From UBA5078 sp040384465 (GTDB taxonomy: Bacteria; Pseudomonadota; Gammaproteobacteria; Pseudomonadales; Pseudohongiellaceae), in the NCBI GenBank assembly GCA_040384465.1, contig JAZKJF010000012.1:124001-188000 (forward strand): a DNA stretch of 64,000 nt, in the 5' to 3' direction. Below the pieces are notes generated by a model, which ran no database searches, was not told the DNA's origin, and worked only from the letters and a program-made list of their open reading frames with translations. Below are positions 8,679 through 16,938 of the stretch, piece after piece (positions within the stretch are counted from its first letter, which is position 1; every line of letters starts with the position of its first letter). The translations under genes and the position numbers were made by a program.

Positions 8679-9431
8679 ATGTCCACACAAGCTCACTACA
8701 ACATCGGCGAACTGGCACGGCTGGCTGGTGTCAGCATCAGGACTCTGCGTCATTACGACGACATCGGTCTGCTCACACCGTCCAGTCGGGCTGACAACAG
8801 TTATCGCGTGTACACCGAAGCAGACTGTCAGCGGCTGTTCGACATCCTCTTTTACCGCGCGCTGGGTTTTGCGCTGTCCGAAATCACGCAGTTGCTGCAA
8901 CTGTCAGTGACCGACCGCTGTGCAAAGCTATTGCAGCAGCGCGGGCAGTTGGACATTCATCTCGAACGTCTGCAACGCATGCGCGCTCATCTCAATCAAT
9001 TGATAACAGACCAGGAGCATCAAGCAATGAACACCTCTCAGTTTGCCGCTTTCGCTAATTTCGACCCGGACCAGTACGAAGAGGAAGTCCAGCAACGCTG
9101 GGGCGACACCGATGCCTATAAAGAATCCGCAAGGCGGACCAAGCGCTATACGCCAGAAGACTGGCAGCGTTACCGGCAAGAGGCAGAGATCTTGAATCAG
9201 GCCATGGCAGCACTGATGGATCGAGGCATCAAAGCCCAGAGTCTCGAAGCGTTGGAGGTAGTAGAGAAAATGCGCTTGCTGATCGATACATGGTTCTACC
9301 CCTGCCCACGTGGGATGCACACGAATCTCGGCGAGATGTATGTGCAAGACGAACGTTATGCAGCTTATTTTGAAAAGGTTCGTCCAGGCATGGCGAAGTT
9401 TGTGCGGGATGCAATCATGGCCAATCGGTAG
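8679..9431 (+). CDS. MerR family regulator with TipAS-like ligand-binding domain
   Basis: A 250-residue TipA-like activator. The N-terminal MerR winged helix is clear (YNIGELARLAGVSIRTLRHY, then IGLLTPSSRADNSYRVYTEA), followed by a dimerization helix to about residue 110. The rest (from about 120) matches the TipAS antibiotic-recognition domain, with YEEEVQQRWGDTDAYKESARR and a conserved HTNLGEMYVQDERYAAYF stretch. By family, TipA-like proteins bind small amphipathic compounds and then activate multidrug-response genes. A 19-bp-spacer promoter lies just upstream. The downstream DUF6265 gene is separated by a hairpin and may be independent. Confidence 0.9.
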   Translation: MSTQAHYNIGELARLAGVSIRTLRHYDDIGLLTPSSRADNSYRVYTEADCQRLFDILFYRALGFALSEITQLLQLSVTDRCAKLLQQRGQLDIHLERLQRMRAHLNQLITDQEHQAMNTSQFAAFANFDPDQYEEEVQQRWGDTDAYKESARRTKRYTPEDWQRYRQEAEILNQAMAALMDRGIKAQSLEALEVVEKMRLLIDTWFYPCPRGMHTNLGEMYVQDERYAAYFEKVRPGMAKFVRDAIMANR

Positions 9432-9439
9432 TGGGCAAT

Positions 9440-9468
9440 CGGCAGCGCGGATTCGTCTCGCGCTGCCG
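9440..9468 (+). terminator. Hairpin between tipA-like gene and DUF6265 gene
   Basis: Arms CGGCAGCGCG (9440-9449) and CGCGCTGCCG (9459-9468) pair perfectly over a 9-base loop, 9 bases after the stop codon. There is no clear T-run, so it may be an imperfect terminator or mRNA-stabilising stem. Confidence 0.5.
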
Positions 9469-9537
9469 CCGTCAAAGGATTAGGATAGGCACGCTCCTCC
9501 TAAACAAGACGCTCCCAATACGAACTCTGGAGACAAC

Positions 9538-10038
9538 ATGAGAACAAGAAGATTTGCACTAGCATTCGGCATCACCGTTCTAAGCACCGCTGCCTCATTC
9601 GTCCACGCCGGTCCTCCTGCCGAGATCGAAGCCCTGAGCTGGATGACTGGCAACTGGGCCGGTGCTCTGGGCCAGAACCAATTGGAAGAAAACTGGATTG
9701 CCGTGGAAGGCAGCTCCATCGCCGCCATGGTTCGCATGACAGGCAGCGATGCGACCAGCATGTTCGAAATGATCACGATTGAAGAAGAAGCGGGCTCGCT
9801 GGTATTGCACATTCAGCAATTCAATCCGGGTTTTGTGCCACGCACACCGGCCGCGCAAAAGATGGAACTGTCGGAAATCGGTGAAAACAGCGTGAATTTC
9901 GTGGCCGTCGGTGAAGGCGGCATGAAGTCTCTGGGGTACAGCAATCCCAGCCCCGAGACGTTCATCATTCACGTCGTCAACGCGGCTGGCAACAAGACCG
10001 ACATCAACCTGAGTGCGCGGTCCATCTGGAAAGAGTGA
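9538..10038 (+). CDS. Secreted DUF6265 family protein
   Basis: A 166-residue protein with a signal peptide (MRTRRFALAFGITVLSTAASFVHAG). The mature part begins with PAEIEALSWMTGNWAGAL and continues LEENWIAVEGSSIAAMVRMT, the pattern of DUF6265 and related lipocalin-like beta-barrel families. The function is unknown. The ATG at 9538 has a good ribosome site (CTGGAGACAAC). It converges on the GNAT gene, with 9 bases between their stops. No catalytic motif is visible. Confidence 0.75.
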   Translation: MRTRRFALAFGITVLSTAASFVHAGPPAEIEALSWMTGNWAGALGQNQLEENWIAVEGSSIAAMVRMTGSDATSMFEMITIEEEAGSLVLHIQQFNPGFVPRTPAAQKMELSEIGENSVNFVAVGEGGMKSLGYSNPSPETFIIHVVNAAGNKTDINLSARSIWKE

Positions 10039-10047
10039 GCAAGCAAC

Positions 10048-10599
10048 TCAGCAGCGCTGCATCCCCGGCCTGATGAGATAGAACGCAGAGTCGCGCACGA
10101 CCCCATTGATTTCATGCGTGTTCTCGTGGGAAAACACAGCTCCAATTTTTTCAACCGCTTTTCGTGAGCGCCAGTTGGTTCTGCCGATGTGGAACCAGAC
10201 GACGTCGGCGCTGCGAAAAGCGTGTTCCAGCATCAAGCATTTCAACTCTCGGTTACTGCCGTCTCCCCAATGACTACGCGCCAGAAAAGTGAAGCCGATG
10301 GCAATCTCCCGTTGCATCGAATTCCAATCGTAGTAGCGAGAAGAGCCGATAATTTTTCCTGTGGACTTGTCGATGACGACGAAGGCACTACCAGACACCA
10401 GCGCACCCTGGAAAAACTCTTTCTCGAACACTGGACGCTGATAGCGCAATGGCGATGGATGTTGTTCCCAAATCAGTGGATCGGACGCTGCGGCATACAG
10501 CGCATCGAAATCGTCTGCCCGCAAGGGACGTACAAGAAGATTCTCTCCTTCCAACAGGGGCTGAAATTCGATCGATGGTTGACCTGGATTCTCCTGCAT
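10048..10599 (-). CDS. GNAT family N-acetyltransferase (RimJ/RimL-like)
   Basis: A 183-residue acetyltransferase. The N-terminal part GENLLVRPLRADDFDALYAA is typical of the RimJ/RimL subgroup. The acetyl-CoA-binding region is recognisable: IAIGFTFLARSHWGDGSNRELKCLMLEHAF, with the acceptor loop degenerate compared with the usual R-x-x-G-x-G/A. IGRTNWRSRKAVEKIGAVF matches the C-terminal N-x-x-S-x-x-x-x-E-K-x-G pattern. The substrate is unknown; family members acetylate protein N-termini, aminoglycosides or small amines. ATG at 10599 is chosen; a GTG directly before it (10602) is also possible. It starts only 9 bases after the stop of a methyltransferase remnant. Confidence 0.85.
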   Translation of the reverse strand: MQENPGQPSIEFQPLLEGENLLVRPLRADDFDALYAAASDPLIWEQHPSPLRYQRPVFEKEFFQGALVSGSAFVVIDKSTGKIIGSSRYYDWNSMQREIAIGFTFLARSHWGDGSNRELKCLMLEHAFRSADVVWFHIGRTNWRSRKAVEKIGAVFSHENTHEINGVVRDSAFYLIRPGMQRC

Positions 10600-10608
10600 C
10601 ACGCAAAT

Positions 10609-10785
10609 CTACTCTTCAGACATCGGTTTAATTGCACGAACACACAGAAAGCATGGCTGTTGCGAAAGCTCTGCGTGATGACGCGGGCCGCACCCGGCAT
10701 CCAGCACGCGCTTGCCACGCACATCCGGCAACAGCGACAAAGTGGCCGGACGCTCATAGTAGGCATTGTGGGGTTTGGCATCCAT
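10609..10785 (-). pseudogene. Remnant of a class I SAM-dependent methyltransferase
   Basis: Reading from an ATG at 10785 gives 58 residues. They begin MDAKPHNAYYERPATLSLL and contain RGKRVLDAGCGPR, which is the SAM-binding motif I (VLDAGCGPG) of class I methyltransferases at its normal distance from the N-terminus. After motif I the sequence becomes unrelated (HHAELSQQPCFLCVRAIKP) and ends at TAG. A functional enzyme needs about 150 more residues, so this is a 5' fragment left by a deletion. It follows the cupin stop codon in the same frame (TAA at 10800-10798) and is directly upstream of the GNAT gene. Confidence 0.7.
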
Positions 10786-10797
10786 AGCAGCCGCAGT

Positions 10798-11271
10798 TTA
10801 CGGCGCCACCGGCACATTGAATCGCACCTCAAGGTAAGTCACGGAGCCTTCCACAGCAGTGTACTGATGCGGCGTGCCTTCAGGCACCAGAATGGCATCG
10901 CCTTTGGTGACGTGCTGTGCCACGCCGCCTTCAATCGTGCCCGGCGCTCCCTCGGCAGAACGCACCACAATGCCGCCAGTGACGAGTGTCCCCGCACCCT
11001 CGGTGATGAAATGCAGCTCGGTGCCGGGCCGATGCACGATGGCACCGGCTGGTTCAGTACGAGTAATCAGATTGATGCGGTAGTGGTCCGTCGTGGTGAT
11101 CGTTGAGACCCCCATACCCGGTCGCTCCTGCAACGCTTTTTGCAGGGCCGTCGCGATGTCGGTGCCATTCACGTACAGCGCGGGAGCGGCGGGAGTTTGA
11201 GCACTGCCTGCGGCGCTCAGAGCAAGCATGAAGAATCCAGCGAGAACAGGTTTCAAAAGTGGTTTGAACAT
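10798..11271 (-). CDS. Secreted cupin-domain protein 1
   Basis: A 157-residue protein with a signal peptide (MFKPLLKPVLAGFFMLALSAAGSAQ) and a single cupin barrel. The metal-site pattern is seen as IVHRPGTELHFITEGAGTLVTGG (motif 1, with Glu and His) and GDAILVPEGTPHQYTAVEG (motif 2, with His). YRINLITRTEP precedes it. The substrate is not known; a periplasmic small-molecule isomerase, dioxygenase or binding protein are all possible. The ribosome site is GGAGACTC before ATG 11271. It lies downstream of cupin 2 on the same strand with a triplicated 12-mer between them. The two cupins share TLVTGG and a signal peptide and are probably old paralogs. Confidence 0.85.
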   Translation of the reverse strand: MFKPLLKPVLAGFFMLALSAAGSAQTPAAPALYVNGTDIATALQKALQERPGMGVSTITTTDHYRINLITRTEPAGAIVHRPGTELHFITEGAGTLVTGGIVVRSAEGAPGTIEGGVAQHVTKGDAILVPEGTPHQYTAVEGSVTYLEVRFNVPVAP

Positions 11272-11300
11272 AATTGGGAGTCTCCGGGCACTGAGGCCTT

Positions 11301-11336
11301 CTTATTGTTGAACTTATTGTTGAACTTATTGTTGAA
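11301..11336. repeat. Three tandem copies of a 12-mer between the cupin genes
   Basis: CTTATTGTTGAA occurs three times head to tail at 11301-11312, 11313-11324 and 11325-11336, followed by a decayed partial copy. It lies in the 113-base gap between the two cupin genes. It may be a slippage product or a repeated regulator site. Confidence 0.9.
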
Positions 11337-11384
11337 ATCATTGTAGTTGAGGTCATTCAAGGGGCAGCTTGTGCCGCGTTCATG

Positions 11385-11897
11385 CTAGCGCAACGGCTGC
11401 AAGCCCTCCGGATCAGGCCGGAAGATCAGGTAGCGGATATCGGAATCGAGACTGCTCCACCAGTGCGGCACATTCGGTGGAATGATCACGACATCGCCCG
11501 CGCCGATCTTGCGGCTGACGCCACCCGCAATGGCGCTGCCCCGGTAGTTGGGACGCTGGGTGTTGGGACTGTTGCCGCTGCTGACTTCATCGGTGATCGT
11601 GCCACCGGTGACCAGCGTCGCAGAACCTTCCAGCATGTAGTAAATCTCGGTCACGCTGGTGTCATGACGGATCGCATCGCCGGGCAGCGACTGGGGGCGG
11701 AACACGCCGTACACGCCCGCCTTGCCATTGCCAACGGTGACAACGCGGATGGGGCGATCACTGATGGCATCCTTCGGCAGTGCGTCGATGAAGGCCTTGA
11801 TCTCGGCAGCCGTGACATCGATGGCGGGTAACGTGGATTGCGCCATTGCCTGAGCGGCAAGCAGTAGACCGGCCGAGAATACGAGGGCTTTGTACAT
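11385..11897 (-). CDS. Secreted cupin-domain protein 2
   Basis: A 170-residue protein with a signal peptide (MYKALVFSAGLLLAAQAMAQ) and a cupin domain. Motif 1 is IRHDTSVTEIYYMLEGSATLVTGG and motif 2 is GAGDVVIIPPNVPHWWSSLD, containing the expected His/Glu/His metal ligands. An insertion between the motifs (SSGNSPNTQRPNYRGSAIAGG) is rich in polar residues. The ATG at 11897 has an AGGAG site; the open frame extends to 12017 but those residues do not look like a leader. The two secreted cupins in a row suggest a shared periplasmic role. The exact reaction is not recognisable. Confidence 0.85.
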   Translation of the reverse strand: MYKALVFSAGLLLAAQAMAQSTLPAIDVTAAEIKAFIDALPKDAISDRPIRVVTVGNGKAGVYGVFRPQSLPGDAIRHDTSVTEIYYMLEGSATLVTGGTITDEVSSGNSPNTQRPNYRGSAIAGGVSRKIGAGDVVIIPPNVPHWWSSLDSDIRYLIFRPDPEGLQPLR

Positions 11898-12036
11898 AAG
11901 ATCTCCTGGTGACTTTTTTATTGATTTCAGGTTGATTGCGAGCATGCCGCAGTGCTTCTGGAGTGGCAAGCTCAGGTGACTCTCACAGGCGGCATGTCGA
12001 CGCATCCGGCACCGCACTCTTCACCGTGCTCTTCAC

Positions 12037-13275
12037 CTATCGTACCCCCATCAACCGACTCCGCATGAACACCAGAAACACCAGCGCCTGCACCACGCCG
12101 CACACCATGAACACCATGCGGGCCCCGGCAACATCGGCGAGCACGCCAGCCCCCAGCAAGGCCAGTGGCACACCAATCTTGAAGATGGCGCCGGTCATGC
12201 CACTGACTCTGCCGATCAGCGGCGCCGGTGTCGTCTCGTGGCGATAGGCCCAGATACAGATATTCTGCATCGTCGTCATGAAGCCGAAGGCAAACATCGC
12301 CACACCCACTGACCAGGCCGAGCTGTGAAATCCCGTCAGTGAATAGGTCAGCCCAAGAATGATCAGACTCAGCGCCAGAGCGCCGCCGATCCCGATGACC
12401 CGGCGGATTCGCTCGGTCAGCAGGCTACCCAGCAGCCCGCCGATGCCCGCGCAGGACATGATGATCCCGACCTGCGCGGTGCTCCAGTGCAGCTCATCTT
12501 TCACGAAGAAGATCACCATCAATTCGTAAACGATACTGGTCGCATTGAAGAACACCACGAACAAGGTCATCGCCCACAGGTTGCGATTCTGTCGCAGCGC
12601 CAGCCAGCCGGCGCGCAGCTCTTCCGCAAAGCTGCTGCGCTCTACCCGACGCGCTGATTCCTGCAACTGCAGACGCGTCAGCGCCAGCAATCCGAGGAAA
12701 TACATCACTGCAGTGATGAGCAAGCCGAGATACAAGCTGGACAAAAACAGAATGGCCCCGGAGATCGCGGGCCCCATCACCTGCATCAGCGTCTGAATGA
12801 AGGTGAACTTGGCATTGGCCGACGTCATCAGAGCGGTCGGCAACGCCCACTTCACACTCGCGATACGGGCATTGACATAGCCATAGTTGAGCAGCATCAG
12901 GAAGAAGCCAGCTACATAGAACACCATGACATTGTGCTCTTCCGGCACGGGAGTCGCAGCCCAGAAATACAGCGAGAACAACGCCATGGTTTGCAAACTG
13001 ATGACTGTCAGCATCCAGCGCTTTTTATCGGCACGATCCACGAATACGCCGACCACCATGCCGAACAAAAAGATCGGCAAAAACTGCAAGGCACGCATAG
13101 TACCCATGGCCACCGACGACTGGGTCAATTCATAAATAATGAGCGGCAGTGCCAACTCATAGACACGGCTGCCGAAGCTGAGCAGAAATCCGGTGGAAAG
13201 CAGGATCATGAAGTTCCTGTTCTGCCAGATGCTGCCCCTGAAAGGATTGCTTACCTGCATGGATTGGAATGACAT
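12037..13275 (-). CDS. MFS transporter (enterobactin exporter EntS/MFS_3-like group)
   Basis: A 412-residue major facilitator. About 12 hydrophobic segments are present, starting at FMILLSTGFLLSFGSRVYEL and ALPLIIYELTQSS. The loop 2-3 motif A appears as GVFVDRADKKRWML (G-x-x-x-D-R-x-x-x-R/K). Loop 8-9 carries GSLLTERIRRVIG. The EntS/MFS_3 type usually exports siderophores, drugs or small metabolites. The start at ATG 13275 is chosen because upstream residues overlap the deaminase end and have a non-membrane character; MQVSNP (13260) is an alternative. Just upstream is a deaminase gene on the same strand, so the pair may form an operon. Confidence 0.85.
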   Translation of the reverse strand: MSFQSMQVSNPFRGSIWQNRNFMILLSTGFLLSFGSRVYELALPLIIYELTQSSVAMGTMRALQFLPIFLFGMVVGVFVDRADKKRWMLTVISLQTMALFSLYFWAATPVPEEHNVMVFYVAGFFLMLLNYGYVNARIASVKWALPTALMTSANAKFTFIQTLMQVMGPAISGAILFLSSLYLGLLITAVMYFLGLLALTRLQLQESARRVERSSFAEELRAGWLALRQNRNLWAMTLFVVFFNATSIVYELMVIFFVKDELHWSTAQVGIIMSCAGIGGLLGSLLTERIRRVIGIGGALALSLIILGLTYSLTGFHSSAWSVGVAMFAFGFMTTMQNICIWAYRHETTPAPLIGRVSGMTGAIFKIGVPLALLGAGVLADVAGARMVFMVCGVVQALVFLVFMRSRLMGVR

Positions 13276-13297
13276 CCTTGGGATCGACTTCCTGAGA

Positions 13298-13792
13298 TTA
13301 ATAGGGCTGACGGTTTGGCTTGGCCAGCCACGCGTCAAAGGGAGCTCCTGCATCTGGCAGCTGCAATTGCTGCAGTCGCCCGGCAGGCAATGCCACAGGC
13401 GTCGTTTGACCGAAGAGTTGCAATGCGAAAGCGGTATCATCGAACCCGGCTCTCACCGCCTCTGCATGCGGAGCAGCATAGACAATGCGGGTGACGTGCG
13501 CCCACAGCGACGCCGCCAGACACATCGGGCAAGGCTCGCAGCTGCTGTACAGCACACAATCCTGCAGATGCGGATCACCAAGCAACGCTGCCGCCTTGCG
13601 GATTGCACCGACCTCCGCATGGGCCGTCGGATCGCTGTGCAAAGTCACGCAATTGCTCGCCATCGCGAGCACCTGCCCCTCCCGCACGATCATGGCCGCA
13701 AAGGGGCCACCGCCGCCTGCCACAGAAGCCACTGCGTGATCGATGCATTGCTGCAAGAGTTCCCGGTCGCGAGCTGAGCTGTTGTTGTCCAT
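13298..13792 (-). CDS. Guanine deaminase-like nucleoside/base deaminase
   Basis: A 164-residue zinc-dependent cytidine/deoxycytidylate deaminase family member. The catalytic zinc site is intact: HAE (His58, Glu60) and PCPMC (Cys88, Cys91), with SSCEPCPMCLAASLWAHVTRIVYAA typical of the GuaD/tRNA-adenosine deaminase branch. The C-terminus (FDAWLAKPNRQPY) is like that of the Bacillus-type guanine deaminase, and short enough that tRNA deamination is less likely. The ATG at 13792 (MDNNSSARDREL) is chosen because of the conserved N-terminal helix. It is divergent from ybaK. Guanine deamination to xanthine is the likely reaction, though the base is not proven by sequence. Confidence 0.8.
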   Translation of the reverse strand: MDNNSSARDRELLQQCIDHAVASVAGGGGPFAAMIVREGQVLAMASNCVTLHSDPTAHAEVGAIRKAAALLGDPHLQDCVLYSSCEPCPMCLAASLWAHVTRIVYAAPHAEAVRAGFDDTAFALQLFGQTTPVALPAGRLQQLQLPDAGAPFDAWLAKPNRQPY

Positions 13793-13949
13793 GACATGCC
13801 TGAACCTGAAGAAGATGTGGCATCTTACCCGCTTCCCCCGGTGCCGGGAAACCTGCACACAACACGTCTGCCCCTTCCCGCAGTGCTGCCGGTTGCGCCG
13901 CTGCGTTATACTGCCCGCCGCCCGGTATTCACACAGCGAACAGGCCATC

Positions 13950-14429
13950 ATGACTCCCGCAATCAATCTGGCCAAAAAGGCCAGCATTTCCTATCAGATC
14001 CATGAATATACGCACGACCCTGCCCATGCCTCCTACGGCCTCGAAGCCGCAGAAAAAATGGCGGTAGCCCCCGCGCGGGTCTTCAAGACTCTGGTAGTTC
14101 TGCTGGACACTAAAGAGCTGGTGGTCGGTGTCGTACCCGTAGCGGTGACACTCAACATGAAACAGATCGCTCGCGCGGCAGGCGCCAGGAAAGCAGGCAT
14201 GGCGCCGGCTGCCGATGTCCAGCGCAGCTCTGGGTATGTACTCGGTGGTGTCAGTCCGCTGGGTCAGAAAAAACGGCTGCGCACATTTATCGATAGTTCT
14301 GCACAGCAGTTCTCTACCATGTTTGTAAGCGCCGGGCGTCGAGGTCTCGAAATCGAACTCACCCCCGGTGATCTGGGGAGACTGACAAGTGGCACCTTTG
14401 CCGATCTTGCGGATAATGAGTCACAATGA
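13950..14429 (+). CDS. ybaK: YbaK/EbsC-type Cys-tRNA(Pro) deacylase
   Basis: A 159-residue trans-editing protein of the YbaK family that hydrolyses mischarged Cys-tRNA(Pro) in the cytosol. Features match the family: MTPAINLAKKASISYQIHEY, the SYGLEAAEKMAVAPARVFKTLV segment with the key Lys after F (VFKTL), VPVAVTLNMKQIARAAGARKAGMA, and SGYVLGGVSPLGQKKRLRTFID. The length is normal. The frame extends upstream to 13743, but the first residues matching the family start at the ATG at 13950. It is divergent from the deaminase gene. Confidence 0.93.
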   Translation: MTPAINLAKKASISYQIHEYTHDPAHASYGLEAAEKMAVAPARVFKTLVVLLDTKELVVGVVPVAVTLNMKQIARAAGARKAGMAPAADVQRSSGYVLGGVSPLGQKKRLRTFIDSSAQQFSTMFVSAGRRGLEIELTPGDLGRLTSGTFADLADNESQ

Positions 14430-14658
14430 AGGCACTGTAGACTGAACGGCCTACAATTTGTTACAACACTGGCACGCTTGTTCCGTTACAATCCTGCGGG
14501 CTGTCACTGCAACGGATTGCTTGATACAGCACTGCGTAAAACATAGATGAATCCATCCATAATTATTACATTCGGAACATGAGACTCCCGTCCACTGTTC
14601 TCGACCAATGATCTGGCGTGATACTGAGCGTCGGGCTGAATTTGAAAAGGGCCGCACG

Positions 14659-16854
14659 ATGACATTGCTGAAACCGCAACATAGACCGCAAAAAAGACCG
14701 CAACACCTGCACACCCTCTCCGCACTGCTACTGGTCATGAGCCTTTCAGGTAACACCAGCGCACAAGAACCCACCGCCAATGATTCCACAGTTGTCTATC
14801 CGGCAGCCTATTTCACGGAATATGCCCCGATCACTGCCAAAGACATGCTGGACAGAATTCCTGGCATCGGCAGCGCGACAGGCGGTGGTGGACCCGGCGG
14901 CGGTGGTGGTGGCGGACGTAATCCCGGCGGTGGCGGACGTGGTCTGGGCGGCGGTGGCGGCGATCAAATCCTGGTCAACGGCAAACGTTCGGCAGGCAAG
15001 AACAATGAAACCAGCGGCATGCTCGACCGCATCAATGCCAGTCAGGTAGAACGCATAGAAATCATACGTGGCACCTCCGGTGAACTGGATGTGCGCGGCA
15101 GCAGTCAGGTCATCAACGTCGTGCTGTTGGAAGAACTTTCCAGCACCAGTATTTCCTGGGAGGCCAACGTCGACCGTTACGCAGATCACGAAACACAGCC
15201 CGGCGGTTCGGTGGCTGTCAGCGGTCAGACTGGTGCGCTGAACTATCTGTTCAGCGCGCAGGCCGAGCCGCGCTACGATCATTACATCAGCAAAGAAAAC
15301 AGCATTCTGGGCAACTTCACGCCGAATGACATCGTGCGCGAAGACCGCATTCGCGAGCAGACGGCGTACCAGTACTCCACCAACCTGAGCTATGACATCA
15401 GCAGCAACAGCAGTGTGCGTCTGAACGGGCTGTATGGTCAGAATGACAACCCGACGGAAGTCGACCGCGTCACCACCAACCTCAAGGTCACGCCCAATAC
15501 CCTCTCTTACGAGTACGAAGATATTCCGGGTGAGCGCAATAACTGGGAGATCGGTGGCGACTATGAATTCCAGTCGAGCGGCGGCGACCGTTTCAAAGCG
15601 CTGTTCATCACCAACGAGACCGATGAAGGCAGTGTCCGTGAACGCTACAAAGTGGCCAATGACCTCTCCAAAACCAAGAACCTGTTTCTGGACAGCAGCA
15701 GCGTCAGCCAGGAGCGCATCGTGCGCAGCTCCTACACCACCAGCCTGACTGACGGTCAGGACATCGAAATGGGCGTCGAGCGCGCTCAGACTATCCTCGA
15801 TTCCAAACTGCGCCTGGGCCTCTCCGGCACTGGCACTCCATCGGCAGCCTACGGCGGCCTGGTGCCACAAGTGGTGTCCAACGCCAACTCCCGTGTGGAA
15901 GAAATGCGTTACGAGCCCTTCGCCGTGCACAACTGGCAGATCAATCCACGCATGTCTCTGGAAAGCACACTGGTGTGGGAGACTTCCGAGATCACGCAGA
16001 CCGGCGATGTCTACAACCAGCGCAGCTTCGAATTCTGGAAGCCCAAGGTTGACTATCGTTTCGACGTCACCAGTACGTTCCAGCTGCGTGCCATGGCCGA
16101 GTTCGCGTCACGTCAGCTGAGCTTTGCAGACTTCGTGGCCGCTACCGACAGCCAGGACAACGACGCCAACACGCAGGCCGGTAACTCCAACCTGGAACCG
16201 GAAACCTTCATCAACGCCGATCTGGATGCCGAGTACCGGCTGCCCGACGACATCGGCGTGGTCAGTGCCAAGATCAATTTCATGCGTCACTACGACAAGA
16301 TCGAGCGCATTGACGTCACCGTCAACGAAGCGAATCTGCAAGCTGCCAACGGCAACATCGGCACGGGTGACATGTGGCAGTTCTCGGTCAACTCCAGCAT
16401 CCGCATGAAGATGATCAACATGCCCAACCTGCTGGTCACTGCGAACTTCCAGGTGCGTGATTCCGAGATCGAAGACCCGTTCCTCGGTATCGACCGTCGT
16501 TTCACCAACTACGAGCGCGGCCGTCTGGATCTGGGTTTCCGTCACGACGTGCCCCAGTTCAACATGAACTATGGTCTGAGCTGGAATAATCGCTTCGATG
16601 GCAACATCAAGCGCTACGACATCGACGACATCGAGCTGACCTCGGGCGACCCCATGGTGATGGCCTTTGTGGAATTCGTCGCCTTCAACGGCACCACGTT
16701 CCGCTTCGATGCCCGCAATGCCACCGACAACCTGCAGTGCCGTGAGCGCCAGCGCTTCACCGGCAGAATCAGCGCAGGCATTCTGGAAGAAATCGAAGAT
16801 CAGTGCGGCGGCTCTGGCCGTGTCATGTCGCTGAAGATCAACGGTTCGTTCTGA
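14659..16854 (+). CDS. TonB-dependent receptor-like outer-membrane protein with Gly-rich plug segment
   Basis: A 731-residue outer-membrane barrel. A signal peptide (LHTLSALLLVMSLSGNTSAQ) is followed by a plug domain: ITAKDMLDRIPGIGS, a Gly-rich stretch at about residues 75-101, then ILVNGKRSAGK, INASQVERIEIIRGTSGELDVRGSSQVINVVL. The rest is a long beta-barrel ending VMSLKINGSF. The plug pattern with Gly-rich loop then ILVNGKR resembles a TBDR subgroup that lacks a clear TonB box (family knowledge). ATG at 14659 behind AAAAGGG is preferred to 14608. The ligand is unknown. It ends 11 bases before a REP-like inverted pair. Confidence 0.85.
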   Translation: MTLLKPQHRPQKRPQHLHTLSALLLVMSLSGNTSAQEPTANDSTVVYPAAYFTEYAPITAKDMLDRIPGIGSATGGGGPGGGGGGGRNPGGGGRGLGGGGGDQILVNGKRSAGKNNETSGMLDRINASQVERIEIIRGTSGELDVRGSSQVINVVLLEELSSTSISWEANVDRYADHETQPGGSVAVSGQTGALNYLFSAQAEPRYDHYISKENSILGNFTPNDIVREDRIREQTAYQYSTNLSYDISSNSSVRLNGLYGQNDNPTEVDRVTTNLKVTPNTLSYEYEDIPGERNNWEIGGDYEFQSSGGDRFKALFITNETDEGSVRERYKVANDLSKTKNLFLDSSSVSQERIVRSSYTTSLTDGQDIEMGVERAQTILDSKLRLGLSGTGTPSAAYGGLVPQVVSNANSRVEEMRYEPFAVHNWQINPRMSLESTLVWETSEITQTGDVYNQRSFEFWKPKVDYRFDVTSTFQLRAMAEFASRQLSFADFVAATDSQDNDANTQAGNSNLEPETFINADLDAEYRLPDDIGVVSAKINFMRHYDKIERIDVTVNEANLQAANGNIGTGDMWQFSVNSSIRMKMINMPNLLVTANFQVRDSEIEDPFLGIDRRFTNYERGRLDLGFRHDVPQFNMNYGLSWNNRFDGNIKRYDIDDIELTSGDPMVMAFVEFVAFNGTTFRFDARNATDNLQCRERQRFTGRISAGILEEIEDQCGGSGRVMSLKINGSF

Positions 16855-16865
16855 TCGCTCCCTGA

Positions 16866-16933
16866 CTGTGGGAGCATGCCTGCACGCGATTTTGTTGCGA
16901 TGAACAAAATCGCGTACAGGCATGCTCCCACAG
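16866..16933. repeat. REP-like inverted pair between convergent genes
   Basis: Arm 16866-16896 and arm 16903-16933 match as reverse complements at 30 of 31 positions around a 6-base loop. The outer ends are CTGTGGGAGCATGCC, a variant of the GTAGGAGCC family found elsewhere in the window. It separates the TonB-dependent receptor from the convergent LysE gene and could act as a two-way terminator. Confidence 0.85.
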
Positions 16934-16938
16934 GGTGG

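Noticed and set aside
11301..11336. Possible CRISPR-like array
   Set aside because: Three contiguous 12-mers without spacers and no cas genes; a tandem repeat only.
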